A stretch of DNA of 64,000 nucleotides from Hysterangium stoloniferum (lineage: Eukaryota > Basidiomycota > Agaricomycetes > Hysterangiales > Hysterangiaceae): assembly GCA_015178975.1 (NCBI GenBank), contig WHVD01000008.1, positions 1,488,001 to 1,552,000 of the forward strand, written 5' to 3'. Position numbers and translations under genes: made by a program. The number at the start of each line of letters is the position of its first letter. Position 1 is the first letter of the stretch. Positions 44,130-55,607 of the stretch are shown in pieces. A model generated the notes under the pieces. The model searched no databases. It was not told where the DNA came from and was given only the letters and a program-made list of their open reading frames with translations.

Positions 44130-46161
44130 ATTAGCCTTATTTCAATATTATTTTCTGGAAAAAGGAGTCCAATGCTCAATCAAAATGTGCAAATACTCAA
44201 TTCACTACAAGGTAAAATAATTTAAGTATTTGATATTAATCAGTGGCAGCCTAAATAGACTTAGAACCCCTGAAGTCAAGAGTTTACTTGAATATATGCA
44301 CCCAACTTCGCAAAGAAGGTTTTGAGAGCTGCTTGTGCAAGCTTGTTCTTTTTCTGTGATAACAACTACTAAAATAAGAATAACAATTTACTGATTCCGA
44401 AGCTAGATTTAACTTCAATGCTAGCTAGTTTATATATATTTTATACTATTTGTCAAACAGTAAAAATATCTATAAACGGGTCAAAAGATTAGATATAGAA
44501 TAAAACACTATTTGGCTAATATATGCTTTATTTACACTAACCTACAAGGTCTACTGTGATATTAACTTATCAGGATCTTAATGTAGTCTTAAGGATTCTG
44601 CAAGGATATTCTCAGTATTTGTTTATGTGAATATGCTTTACTGATTCACAATAAATGAACAAAGGAACGGGATTATTTGCAATGTAATAAACAGTCAAAT
44701 TACTCAACTAGAGGTGACTGAAGTCTTAAACTACAAATAACAATGTAAGGAAAACTAATAATCAGTACTCAATTAAGAGATGACTATAGTATGAGATTAT
44801 TTATATATTATTAGTTGATAACCAACAACTCTAACTGAGGTGGAAATAATATATAAAAGATAGCCAACTATTCAGTTAAGAAGTGGCAAGGGGGAACAAA
44901 AGTCAACAACTCAGATTGAGGTGACAGGGGAACAGCAGATCAGTCAACAGCTCAGATTGAGGTGACAAGGGATCTGATTGGGCCAACAACTTTGATAGAG
45001 GTGGCAAGGGTTTCCAACAGCTCAGATAGAGGTGGAATTAGATGTCCAACTGCCCAGATAGGGGTGGAGTAGCCTGCTTGCTGCAGTGACACACACAGAT
45101 GTGGTGGGTTGATGTGATGATATGATTGATTTATTCAAGGCTGGAGCTGAGCTCCTTATATACATTTTAGTCTGAGACATTTAGAAGATTCTAGAAGATT
45201 TAATGATGTCATTCTGGGAGGAGTGATGTCATTTAGAATTTTCTAGAATTTTCTAGAGCATTGTGGAAGGTTCTAACTACTTCTAAGACACTATAGAATA
45301 TTCTTGGCATAATGGAACATTGTAGAATTTTATAGAATATTCTACAATATTCTATCTAATATTAGTACCTATTAACTAATGTTCCATTGGAAGCCACTGG
45401 AATGTTCCAGAGAGTTTCCTGTTTTTGTTGCAGTAGCATATATGATGACATAATGCTCTCGCGCCTGTGCGCGCGCATGACACTTCGCGTCTTGTGACTG
45501 TCACGCGTTGTGACAGTCGCGCGCCTGTGTGACCGTCGCGCGCCTCTGTGACCGTCGCGCGCCTCTATGACCGTCGCGCGCCTCTGTGACCGTCGCGCGC
45601 CTCTGTGACCGTCGCGCGCCTCTGTGACCGTCGCGCGCCCTTGTGACAACTGTCACCTGTTATGACGGTTGTCACTCGTTGTGACGATTTTCCCGCGCGC
45701 CGTGTAATAAACGCCAGGCCGGTTTTATATTATTATATAATTATTATATTTACTTTTAATTAGTTATAAATATAATATTTTATTATAATAATATAAAAAT
45801 ATATATATTTCACCTTGATAATGCGCGAGTATTTCAAATCGCGTTTTGTCAGCGTCGGAGTTTGAAATATCATGTGAATGTCACATGATTACTCGCGCGT
45901 TGTGAATAAGCGCTGAGTCGCCGACATATTAATCAAAAAAGAATAAAAAGTAGAAATTCAATTACTTGCTCAATTTATTAGATAAAAATACAAAATAAAT
46001 TGTATAAATTCAGGATAAATCAAACAAATATTGTACAATTTAATCGTCGCAATATAATTACATTTGAATATTTGTTTTCGCAATTTGTTAGGGGAAATTG
46101 TTTAAAAAATTGGAAAAAACTTAGAAATACATAACAATATTCAAGATTTTATTCGATAATG
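44130..46161. mobile_element. 2-kb non-autonomous element with 8-bp duplication TGTAATGT
   Basis: TGTAATGT flanks it at 44122-44129 and 46162-46169, and the D integrase frame continues across (ICNV, then CTKSKTPRHRP). I find no transposase. The ends show only weak inverted similarity. Inside are several copies of a CAACAGCTCAGATTGAGG-type subrepeat (44700-45075), TTCTAGAA-type short palindromes (45190-45350) and a CpG-rich minisatellite. An 8-bp duplication with subterminal repeats is typical of hAT transposons; that class is inference only. Confidence 0.6.
45528..45645. repeat. CpG-rich minisatellite, about 6 copies of a 19-bp unit
   Basis: The unit is GTGACCGTCGCGCGCCTCT. Flanking variants run from 45470 to 45690. 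It stands out from the AT-rich, CpG-poor surroundings. The minus-strand open frame across it (45649-45362) is only a by-product of the repeat. Confidence 0.85.
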
Positions 46162-46169
46162 TGTAATGT

Positions 46170-47987
46170 GTACAAAATCGAAAACTCCACGACATCGACC
46201 TGTTGGATTACTTAAGCAACTCCCGATTCCTCTTTGACCATGGCATTCAATCTCAATGGATTTTATCGAACAATTACCGACCTCAAATGGTTACGACTCA
46301 ATACTCATAATTGTTGATCGACTTTCAAAACAAGCAATATTCATTCCAACTTATACTACGATCAACACCCCCAAACTCGCTCGACTTTTCGTATTACATG
46401 TCTTTTCAAAACATGGAGTCCCAAGTCATGTAACTTCTGATCAAGGATCCAAATTTGTGTCACATTTCTTTCAATCTCTCGGAACAGCACTCAACATGAA
46501 ATTACATTTCACTTTGGGATACCATCCTGAAGGTGATTGTGAGAGGTATGGTGAAATACACTCAGGAAATATTGTCAGATGAGCTCTTACTATATTTCCT
46601 TTATTATTTCTATTTCCTCTCTTTTATTATATCTATAATTAGTTCGACGACCTATGTATGCGGTACATCGACTCTTGTGGGCGACACATGCCAGACTTAT
46701 GTATTCTAGCGCCCGTAGTTTAGAACTCAGACACTTTTTACACCGCAACCACGACTTACCCAGACACCCATTAGTGTCCTGTAAGTTGTGATTGGTGTAT
46801 CGTCTCAACCGTCATAAACGGGCTTTAGCTATCTACTCTATCAGAGTTTCAAACTGTACCAGTTGAAACTCAATCCTTATCGCTACTCGTGTGGACCACA
46901 TCCACGCTATTCTATTATTCGACTCTCTAGTACTCTACTCTACTTTCGAGCAGTCATTCAGAATCACACTAGACAGTCGATTCTACTTATTCATTTTAGC
47001 TCTCTACCTTATTCTAGATAGCTACTTCTTTCTACCGTATTGAACTGAGTAGTCAATACGCGTTCATTCTGTATTAGACTTCGACAGTCAATACATCTTA
47101 GTGTCGTACCTAAACGGTCGATATTCTTCGTATATAGAACGGTTAGAACTTCCACTACTCTTCACAGTGATGGACAAACTGAACGAGTCAATCAAATTCT
47201 CAAACAATATTTACAAATATATTCCAAATTCTCAAACAATATTTACAAATATATTCCAATTATCAACAAGACAATTGGGCCGAGTTACTTCCTTTAGCTG
47301 AATTCACTTACAACAATGCACCTTCTGAAACAACTGGTGAAACACCATTTTTTGCTAATAAAGGTTATCATCCATTGTTAGAAATTCACCCTGAAAAAGA
47401 TCTAGCTTCCGCTCTAGCTCATGATTATACGACAGATCTCGAAGCTCTACATAAACATCTCAAATCAAATATCCAGAAAGCACAAATATGTTATCAACAA
47501 TATTCCTACATACATCGAAAAGAGTCATTCGACTTTCCGATCCATTCTCAAGTCTTTGTACGATCCGACTTCATTTGAATGACTCGACCATCAAAAGAAT
47601 TATTGGAAAAATTATTAGGCCCATTTGAAATCATTGCTCAACCAAGGTCTCACTCATATACATTAAAACTTCCCAATCATCTCAAAGGAATTCATCCTGT
47701 CTTTCACGTCTCAATGTTAGAACCATTTTATCCCAATACTTTCCCAAATCGAAAACAACCTCCTCCTCCACCAATTTATGTTGAAGAAGAACCCGAATAC
47801 GAAATTTGAGAAATTTTGGATTCAAAATTCAATAAAAGATATAAAGATTTGTTATGATATTTAGTTGCTTGGTTAGGTTATGAAGGAACAGACGAAGAAA
47901 CTTCATGGTTAGGATCTCAAGATCTCGAACATGCTTTCAACCTTATCAAAGAATCTCATCAAAAATATCCAAACCTTCCACAACATT
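46170..47987 (+). pseudogene. Element D pol, second part: integrase core and chromodomain
   Basis: The catalytic regions are SMDFIEQLPTSNGYDS, TSDQGSKF and HPEGD; a solo LTR splits the core right after GYHPEGD, and it resumes at 47172 with the GQTERVNQ-type sequence. The SH3-like GPFEIIAQPRS and HPVFHVSMLEPF blocks follow, then a chromodomain (YLVAWLGYEGTDEETSW) ending at 47987. TGA replaces Arg at several sites. Confidence 0.82.
46538..47166 (+). repeat. L3-family solo LTR, TSD GTGAT
   Basis: This 629-bp LTR starts TGTGAGAGG and ends CTTCACA, flanked by GTGAT at 46533-46537 and 47167-47171. Confidence 0.92.
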
Positions 47988-48122
47988 AAAAATTTCATTC
48001 AACTAACTTTCGACACTTATTTCGACATCTATTTGACAAAATCGAAAAAAACATATCAAAAGCAAAAAACATCAATTAAATCAAATTTTCTAATATCTAC
48101 AAGTCCTCAATTCCTTCCTCTC

Positions 48123-48986
48123 TCAATTCTGCCATCTTATCAAACCATGCCCCTCTAAATCTTCCACTATTAATGCTAATGTCAGTCTCCTCACTAAAAT
48201 CACCACTTTCGACCAATTTTTCGACAAAATCAAAAAATCCTTTCTAAACGCTTTGACCTCACTGATTAAATCCTCCATAGTTTCTTCCAATTTTGACATC
48301 CTTTCACCGATCGACTTTATTTCTTTTTCCAAGTGGTTATCTGATCGATTATCTGACCTCCTCGACCATCTTGAAAAATTTGACATTCTTGACATAAGGT
48401 TGTGATGAATATTCTTCCTTTGTCCAAGCTTGCAAATCCCTGGACTACCATCTTCACTTTCATTTTCTGACTCTTCGATCACGTTTTGAATTTTCTTTCA
48501 GTTTCGACATGGTTTTCCAGCTGGCCTATTCACGGTCCAATAACAGGCCCAATGCAATCGATTGCACCAATCGCAATTTGACGACGTGTTAGTCTTCTTG
48601 CACATGAAATTCATGTTAAAACACATGGTGCAACTGGAAAAAACAAACTAGCAAAAATTGACAAAAAATTGACAAAACTGAAAATTTACGAATTTTCTGA
48701 TTTTGTCTCAAATTCCCATTGCATCCCAATTCCTTTGCGAGTTGCCTTATTGAACAGTTCTTCGCAGTCTGCTATGCACTTTTTGGGAATTTCTTCTAAA
48801 AAATAACTAATTAACTAATTTAAAAGAAATCCCAGAAATTGACTTACCAACTGCATCAACAACCATATCCCTATCCTCAAAACCCAAAAACTCAGATTCT
48901 GATTCAAATTGATTGACTTCTATGTCAGACATTGATTGATGAACACGAAAATAGACAATGAAAATCTTTTCAAACTCTGACCTCAT
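48123..48986 (-). pseudogene. Antisense spliced gene of element D: Zn(II)2Cys6-like cluster plus coiled coil
   Basis: This minus-strand gene lies between pol (ends 47987) and the 3' LTR (49012). Proposed exon 1 is 48986-48848, acidic (MRSEFEKIF ... FEDRDMVV); donor GTAAGT. Exon 2 is 48796-48690; exon 3 runs from 48633, after a TTTTTTCCAG acceptor. Exon 3 opens with six cysteines spaced CX2CX6CX8CX2CX6C, which fits the fungal binuclear zinc cluster, followed by a helical, coiled-coil-like tail (SIGERMSKLEETMEDL). Lesions: an extra A in an A run of exon 2 and a TGA after PCRN where Arg is likely. A protein that binds nucleic acid is the natural inference; its role for the element is unknown. 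Confidence 0.7.
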
Positions 48987-49011
48987 GGGCTCAGTCACAA
49001 AGGGAGGATAC

Positions 49012-49428
49012 TGTCACAACTGTCACAAGTCACAAAACTGTCACAAATATTCAAAGGTAACTTTCGACAACTCTTCGACTCGACAAACCCGAACATATTT
49101 CAACAACATTGAATCTCTTTCGACATGTCTCATTTCAACGTCATGTATGATTTCATTATTAGTTCATAACATAGTCATAACAATATGAAGAAAAGCATAA
49201 AAGGGCTACAAAAGGAGCGAGGGAAGTCAGTCGAAATATCTGTAAATTAGTGATACTAGTAATCTATCTTGTCGTAACTTCTTCGACAAATACTTCCATG
49301 AGTTCTCACGACTGGTAATAGCCTCTTACTTCATCGACAGGGCGAATATATACTTCGTTGAACGAGGCTTTCGAGTTCAATTAGTAGAATATTATTCAAC
49401 TTTATTGAAGAATAATTGATTCGTGACA
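49012..49428 (+). repeat. 3' LTR of element D
   Basis: This 417-bp LTR is preceded by the purine tract AGGGAGGATAC (49001-49011) and followed by the ACCCT duplication. It lacks the L4 insertion seen in the 5' LTR. Confidence 0.92.
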
Positions 49429-49679
49429 ACCCTCTTGAACTCATTGAGGTCAAAGTCATTGGACTGAAACTCATCCAAAGGCAAATAGGGCCATTTAAAG
49501 TCCTAGAAAAGATCAACTCCCAAGTTTTCTGACTCAGAATTCCTTCCAAATATCAGATACACCCAGTTATCAATAGAGAGCATCTCAAGAGTACCATTTC
49601 TCTCCCAAGGAATTTGGATGAAGGACTCAACTCAAGAACCCAAGGGAATTAAACACTCAGGACAAAGAGTATGAGGTCA
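49429..49679 (+). pseudogene. Element E pol: integrase C-terminal (SH3-like) segment
   Basis: It continues from 37899 in frame: LELIEVKVIGLKLIQ, then GPFKVLEKI, then IHPVINREHLKS. This is the conserved region between integrase and chromodomain. One TGA precedes LRIP. It is cut at 49679 by element C inside the start of the chromodomain. Confidence 0.75.
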
Positions 49680-50182
49680 TGTTAAGTGCTGTGTCGGGAA
49701 CTATCGGATAGGGTCAGGACGTCGGCTTCAGCTTATGTGCTGCACCTCTACGCAAACACTCAAAGTCCTTAATTTCAGAGGTGAGACTTACAATGGAAGA
49801 TACGGATATTCAGAGTTCCGAAGAGTTCTGAATATCGAGTGTACAGAAAGACGGGAGAAGGAATAAGAAACTAAGTCGATATCAGATCTAAGGTAAAGTA
49901 CAAATTCGCGGAAACTAATATAAGTCTACTCGTTATTGTACTACAAACTAAGACCATAATAAGACGGAAACGGAAATGTTCTTAAAATGGAAATACAATA
50001 AGACATATTTGGGAGACAATATTCCAAAACGGGAATACAACAAACAAATGAGTGAATACTTGTCAACGGACAAATTACCAAATGCGGAACAAGGGAAGAA
50101 TGCGGATGATACGGTAACTATGATGTTCTGTAGTCGGAGATCGGAAGTCAGATATTGAAACATCCGGGAACAGGTCGTAACA
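49680..50182 (-). repeat. 3' LTR of element C (L2 family)
   Basis: It is 503 bp, about 40 bp shorter than the 5' LTR. The deletion lies near its plus-strand start, where a TTCCGGAACTATC-type stretch is missing. The plus-strand end is GGTCGTAACA. Confidence 0.9.
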
Positions 50183-50366
50183 GTACCCCCCTGTTAGGCC
50201 AAAATCCCATAGAGGCGATTATGTACTGAGTGATTGAAGTGACGGCTGATTATTATGTGTCGTGAAATTTACGCAATTCTGGGGGTGAGAGTTTCAGCTG
50301 ATGTTCTGAGTATAAAAACCTCCAAATATTCGAATTAACATTTTTGTTTCTTTATCCACAACTTGT
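50183..50366 (+). promoter_or_regulatory. Polypurine tract of C (minus) and promoter of its antisense gene (plus)
   Basis: GTACCCCCCT beside the LTR is the minus-strand polypurine tract. On the plus strand a TATA-like TATAAAA (50311-50317) lies 56 bp before the antisense start position. The layout is the same in B. Confidence 0.6.
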
Positions 50367-52126
50367 ATATCAATTCGTCGGCCACTGTTCATCACTACCC
50401 CGGAAGATTCAGATACCGAAATTGCCGTGCTTCAGAAAATGTCGAAGGTCGCAGAACTTCAACAAAAACGACAAAGGATGGAGGAGTTGAACTGACGACA
50501 GGCAGAGGAGGAAAAGGCATTGATGCAGGAGTTGAAAGATGCGGAAGAGGCGGAAAAATGGGAGTTGGAGCAGGCGAAGGCGGAGGCTCAGAAAAGGAAG
50601 GAAGAGGCGGAAAGGTTACAGCGGGAGTCAGAAGCGGCGAAAAAACGTGAGGAGATAAGGGAGGGAAAGGTAAGTGATATCCATAATTTCTGTGGTTCCA
50701 ACTGATAACTATTGGGTACAGCGAAAAGCCGTGGAGATGGAGGTAGAGGGAGAAGCTGGACCTTTGAGTCCTAAAGTAAGTGCATCTACAAAAGGCCGAT
50801 ATTGATTAACTTCCAGAACAGAAGCCAAAAGTCAAGGCTCCAGAACGGATGGAAGTTGTTGGAAACAGAAGGTAAAATGGGGTGGAACTTGCTATCCCTG
50901 CATGGTTCTTAAACTTCTGTGCACTCTTGCCTTGAAAAGGGTTCCAAAAGGTGAGAAGCTGTGAAGGATAGGTCATATAGGAGGCACGACTAAAGGCTCT
51001 AAGCCTAGACCTTAAGCCGCTTTATAATACAATTATTTCATTTTGTTTTATATTTTTTATAATACAATTATTTCATTTTGTTTTATATTTTTTATTCTCT
51101 CTTTATCACTCATAAATATGCTTTATTAGTTCGAGAGCCCATGTATGCTTGTGGGTGCTCTTGCCCACAAGAAGTATGCATATGTCACAGTAGTAGTCAC
51201 ATGACAAAAACTTAGACACTTTTCAACCCCGACAACCATCACCTGCACACGCAAGTACTGGTTTGGGGTCTTGTCTAAAACAAACCTCTACTCTATCCCT
51301 CTTCATTGAGTCATAGTAATTACACTTCACACTGAAACAGTCGAAGTCCGTTACTACTATTCGACTCAACTTCAAGCTCTTGAACAGTGTGGTAAGAATA
51401 TCCATCGTAACTAACTTCCTTAGGATATTCTCTCTCCTTCGCGCACTATATACTTTCTCTTGTCTATTCGGCCTTCAGCCCAACTAGCTAAACAATTGAA
51501 TCATACCGTAAGGTCGATCCGTCCTTGTAATTATCTGCTGATCATACCTTAAGGGTCGATCGTAATCTACATCTTAACTACTAGTCGATTGTATTTCGTA
51601 CTATCGTTAGTCAATAACAATCGTACATTGAGTGGTAAACTACTCGACCCTTTACAGAAGCCTCAGAGAACTAACGACGTGGAAAGTTCAGGAGCTGCCA
51701 AAGCTGTGGAAACTGAGGTACCGAAAATGGATAGTACAGGCATGGAGCCTCCTCAAGGACACCGTTGATGCGTTAGTCTTTATTGGGACGGAAGTTATGA
51801 AAATGCGGGATACTCTAGATCGCCATAATGAGATCCAGGAAAAAGGTTTCCGTTCGTTGGTCTGAAATTTCCAGAGACAAAACGAATTCCTGGAGAAGGT
51901 AATGGTTAGCATCGGTGTGATCGCAGTTTCCGAGAGATTTTCCGATAAGGCAAGGGAACAGCCTAACGATCCGTTGGTGGAATATGTTGAAAAGAGATGG
52001 GAGTCAGGGAAAGGACCGGAAAGTGAAGATGAAGAGGTACAGGATATGGTGGAGAGTGCGGAGATTGCAGATGATATGGGAGTGGAAATGGAAGGAGGAT
52101 TTGGGGTGTCAGAGACTTTAAAATAG
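50367..52126 (+). pseudogene. Antisense spliced gene of element C, start lost and interrupted
   Basis: It is homologous to the B remnant at both ends and to the A gene in the middle. Exon 1 is 50367-50669 (charged coiled coil), but its ATG is now ATA, and a TGA replaces Arg after MEELN. Intron 1 is 50670-50721, exon 2 is 50722-50775 (ends GPLSPK), and intron 2 is 50776-50816. Exon 3 is cut by the LTR at 50960-51656. Both introns sit where they do in A: after REGK before RKAV, and after GPLSPK before KQK. The cysteine region is degenerate (KWGGTCYPC recognisable) with frame slips. The tail (51744-52126) is helical and ends FGVSETLK. The stop faces the end of pol about 97 bp away. Confidence 0.7.
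50960..51656 (+). repeat. L6-family solo LTR, TSD GAAGC
   Basis: This 697-bp LTR starts TGTGAAGGATAGG and ends CTTTACA, flanked by GAAGC at 50955-50959 and 51657-51661. It contains a 37-bp direct duplication near 51024-51096 and the core shared with L3 and L4 at about 51124-51160. Confidence 0.88.
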
Positions 52127-52222
52127 ATGAAAATAAATTTGACTTGTATGATTTCAAAAACGAGTGTGATATCAGAAATAGCGGAGGTGTCGGAAACTGA
52201 ACAGAAAGAAAAAACGGAAGAG

Positions 52223-55200
52223 TCAGAGTGATGATAAAGGTCCAGGTTTGCTTGGATAAGGCTGTGTGGAAATCAGTAACAATTTCCATAGCGTGTCCGA
52301 GTTCCATGGCCAATATCCATGAAGTTTCCTCGTTGGTACCTTCATAACCTGCCCATTTGACTAAATAGAGCAATTTACAAGTACGTCGGCGATTGTCGAT
52401 TTTAGAATCCAAAATTCCGGAAACTTCAAATTCAGGTTCTCCGTCAATGATGACCGGAGGGGACGGAGGTTGAATACGTTCCAGGATTTTGTTAGGAACA
52501 CAGGGTTCTAACATGGAAACATGGAAAACAGGATGAACTGCTCACATACTATTGGGAAGTCAGAGAGTCCATGAGAGTGAACCGGCTTGTGCTATAATTT
52601 CAAAAGGGCCTAAGAATTTCTCAGTGAGCTTTTTAGAAGGTCGGGTAGTACAGAAGAATTGAGCTTTTACAAAAACCTGATCACCAATTTTAAAATTAGG
52701 AGGCGGGATCCTGTTTTTGTCTGCGGAACGTTGGTAATATTCCTGTGTGGAAGAAATAGCTTTCCAAAGTTCTTGATGTAATTCGTCGAGGTCAGTAATA
52801 AATTCTTGAGCACGGACAGAAGCCAAATCTCGTTCAGAATGTACAGTGAGATTCGGATTATAGCCTTTGTTGGCGAAAAAAGGAGATACGCCGGTAGTTG
52901 CATTTGGAGAGTTATTGTAGGCGAATTCCACGATCGGGAGAAGGGATTTCCAGTTGTCCTGTTGATAATTGCAATAGATGCAGAGGTATTGTTCCAATGT
53001 TTGATTTACGTGTTCTGTTTGTCCATCACCTTCCAGATGATATCCCGAGGTGAAGTGTAGTTTCATGTCGAGGGCTTTTCCTAAGGCCTGGAAGAAATGG
53101 GAGAAGAACTTGGAGCCTCGATTGGAAGTTACGTGAGAAGGAACTCCATGTTTGGAAAATACGTGAATAATGAAAAGTTCCGCTAATTGTAAGGACATGA
53201 TTGTATCATGAGTGGGTATGAAAATGCCTTGTTTCGAGAATCGATCCACAACAACTAGAATGGATGTAAAGCCTTTGGAAGTCAGGAGTTGTTTGATAAA
53301 ATCCATGGAAATTGAGTTCCAGGGTTTTTCTGGTATCGGGAGTTGCTTGAGAAGGCCATACGGCTTATGCCTCTGGGTTTTGAAGCGTAAGCAGGTGGTG
53401 CATGACTTACAGAACTGGGTTACAAAATCTCGGAGGTTGGGCCAAGTGTATTCTCTACGGATTAAACCAAGAGTATTATTAATGCCGTAATGTCCAGAGA
53501 TCGGATGATCGTGTTTATACTGAAGTACGTGGAGTCAGAGATTGTTGGAATCTGGAACATAGATACATCCATCGAGACGGATAAAACCTTGAGAGTCTTG
53601 TGACCATCGGGGTTGGTCGGGATTATCAGGAACTTCTAAGTGTGGCTTGAGAACCGGATTGGAAGTGAGTGCGGAAAGTTATCTTGATGTAATTGCTCAA
53701 TGTCCATAATCATGACACTATGCATAATTGGATAGTAGAGGGAAGTTCCTCGAATAGATGCAGAAAGTTGTTGCGTTGTAAAAACCAGTTTCAAGTTATG
53801 CAGATTAACAATGGCATAGTTACTTTCCCCCTCTTTAGGATAGACATCCCATCGTCGAGTCATGGCATCTGGTTTTCCACCAAGACGTCCGGGTCAGAAA
53901 CGGATAATCATGTTGAAAGTGGAAAGGAATTCAGACCAGCGGGCTTGCCGGTGGGTTAAAAGTTTAGTGGTAGAAAAATATTCAAGATTTTTGTGATCGG
54001 TAACAACGTCAACGGGAGTTGTGGAACCTTCGAGATAATGGCGCCAATGTTTGAAAGCTTCAAAAATTGCCAAAAGTTCCTTATCATGAACATCGTAGTT
54101 GAGTTCGGACACTTTCAGTGTCCGAGAAAGAAATGCAACCAGATGAATTTCACCGTCAGAATCTTGAATGGAAAGATTCGCGGCAATTGCATAATCGGAA
54201 GAATCAGTTTCCACAATAATCAGAACATCAGGTTTCCAATGGGAAAGGATCGGGGCAGAAGTGAAAGCGTTTTTTAAAGTCTGAAAGGCGGAGCGGCATT
54301 TGTTGTCAAAGACCCATGGTTGAGTTTTACGGGTAAGACAAGTGAGCGGTACTGTAATATCTGAGTAGTTATGAATAAAACGACGGTAAAAGTTGGCGAA
54401 ACCTAAAAATGACTGAATATCCTTGACTTTCCGTGGTTCAGGCCAGTCGCAGACCACTTGAACCTTGGCTTCATCCATACAGAGACCATCAGGTCCGATA
54501 ATGAAACCTAAGTATTCAATAGAATCCATGTCAAAGTAGCATTTTTTACCGTTGGCGAAAAGACCGTTTTTACGGAGTCTTCGGAAGACTTCGTGGACCT
54601 GTTCATCGTGGAGAGTGGGATCCTCAGAAAATACCAAAATGTCATCCAAATAGACTATGACACATACGTCAAGCATGTCGGAAAATATATCATTAACAAA
54701 ACATTGAAAAGCGGAAGGGGCGTTGGTAAGGCCGAACAGCATAACCAACCATTCAAAGGATCCATAGCAAGTTCAAAAAGCAGTTTTCCATTCGTCACCC
54801 TCGGCAATTCAGACCAAGTGATAGGCATGTTTGAGGTCTATTTTGGTGTAGATTTGAGCTTTCCGTGGGGCATCGAGTAAATCGGTAATGAGTGGAAGTG
54901 GATACTTATCTTTCCATGTGATGGAATTTAATCCTCTGAAATTGACACAGAGTCGAAGGGAGCCATCCTTCTTTCGGACAAAAAGGACGGGTGCTCCGTA
55001 CGGAGACTTTGAGGGATGGATAAAACCTATCGACAGATGTTCATCCAGGAACTCTCGAATAGATGAAAGTTCCAATTGGGATAATGGGTAAATAGGTCCT
55101 AACGGAGGGTTTGAACCGGGCTCAATATCAATTTTTAAGTCGTAGGGCCTATGTGGTGCAAGCCTGTCAGCTTTTTGCTTACTGAAAATGTCTGCGAAAT

Positions 55201-55607
55201 CATGGTATTTTTCGGGAACTCCTTCCAGGTCGGCTTTTAGCTTGGATAATTCTGGAGTCGCAAAACGTCCAGATGCTTCATCAACTTTTAAGCTGATCGA
55301 AAAACACTGAGCCATCCAGTTTACTCGCCCTAACAAATGCCGAAGCATTGATGAGAGAGATTTTTGGAGGTACAGAGGTTTTGGTAGAAGCCGGAGGTGC
55401 CGCTGATGCTGAAAAGGCGTTGGCCAGAAGAGATGCTGCAGGAGGAACCAAAGTGTCGGGAATTCAGAAATTAATACTGCCCAATACCCAGTCAATCAAC
55501 GGATTATATCGGGTGAGCCAGTTGTATCCAAGAACTACCGAACAGCTAGAGTCCAACTGTGTTACGAAAAAAGTAGCCATCTGGGATGTTCCACAAGGGA
55601 ACCGGAT
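52223..55607 (-). pseudogene. Pol of element C: RT, RNase H, integrase, chromodomain (protease core missing)
   Basis: Closely related to B. The RT box is the functional YLDDILVFSED (near 54640); RNase H, integrase zinc finger and DDE regions are readable in blocks 55495-54809, 54748-53894 and 53306-52560. The GPFEIIAQAG block, missing from B, is present. The chromodomain is at 52514-52240, with a one-base shift near its end. TGA replaces Arg at several sites, for example in YHLV.IAEG and after KTAF, and the TGA before AVHPVF is shared with B. The 5' part with the protease active site is deleted at the L3 LTR. Confidence 0.87.

Larger units (their letters stand above)
37900..49428 (+). mobile_element. 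Chromovirus D (Ty3/gypsy), TSD ACCCT, with nested insertions
   Basis: The element is flanked by ACCCT at 37895-37899 and 49429-49433, and the E reading frame continues across the duplication. LTRs start TGTCACAACTGTCAC and end GACA. The internal region begins GTATATTTCG, not a TGG primer site. Order: gag, protease, RT, RNase H, integrase, chromodomain, then an antisense gene, then AGGGAGGATAC and the 3' LTR. Four solo LTRs and one 2-kb element with an 8-bp duplication have landed in it. Most stops are TGA at Arg positions. Confidence 0.92.

Noticed and set aside
45362-45649. Minus-strand open frame with repeated Arg/Ala/Thr peptides
   Set aside because: It is only the translation of the 19-bp CpG-rich minisatellite; no start context, domain or conservation.
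41514-47987. TGA read as an amino acid (recoding) in element D
   Set aside because: TGA falls where relatives have CGA, and TAA or TAG also occur. The host oxidase ends in TAA and has no internal TGA. CpG decay explains it better.
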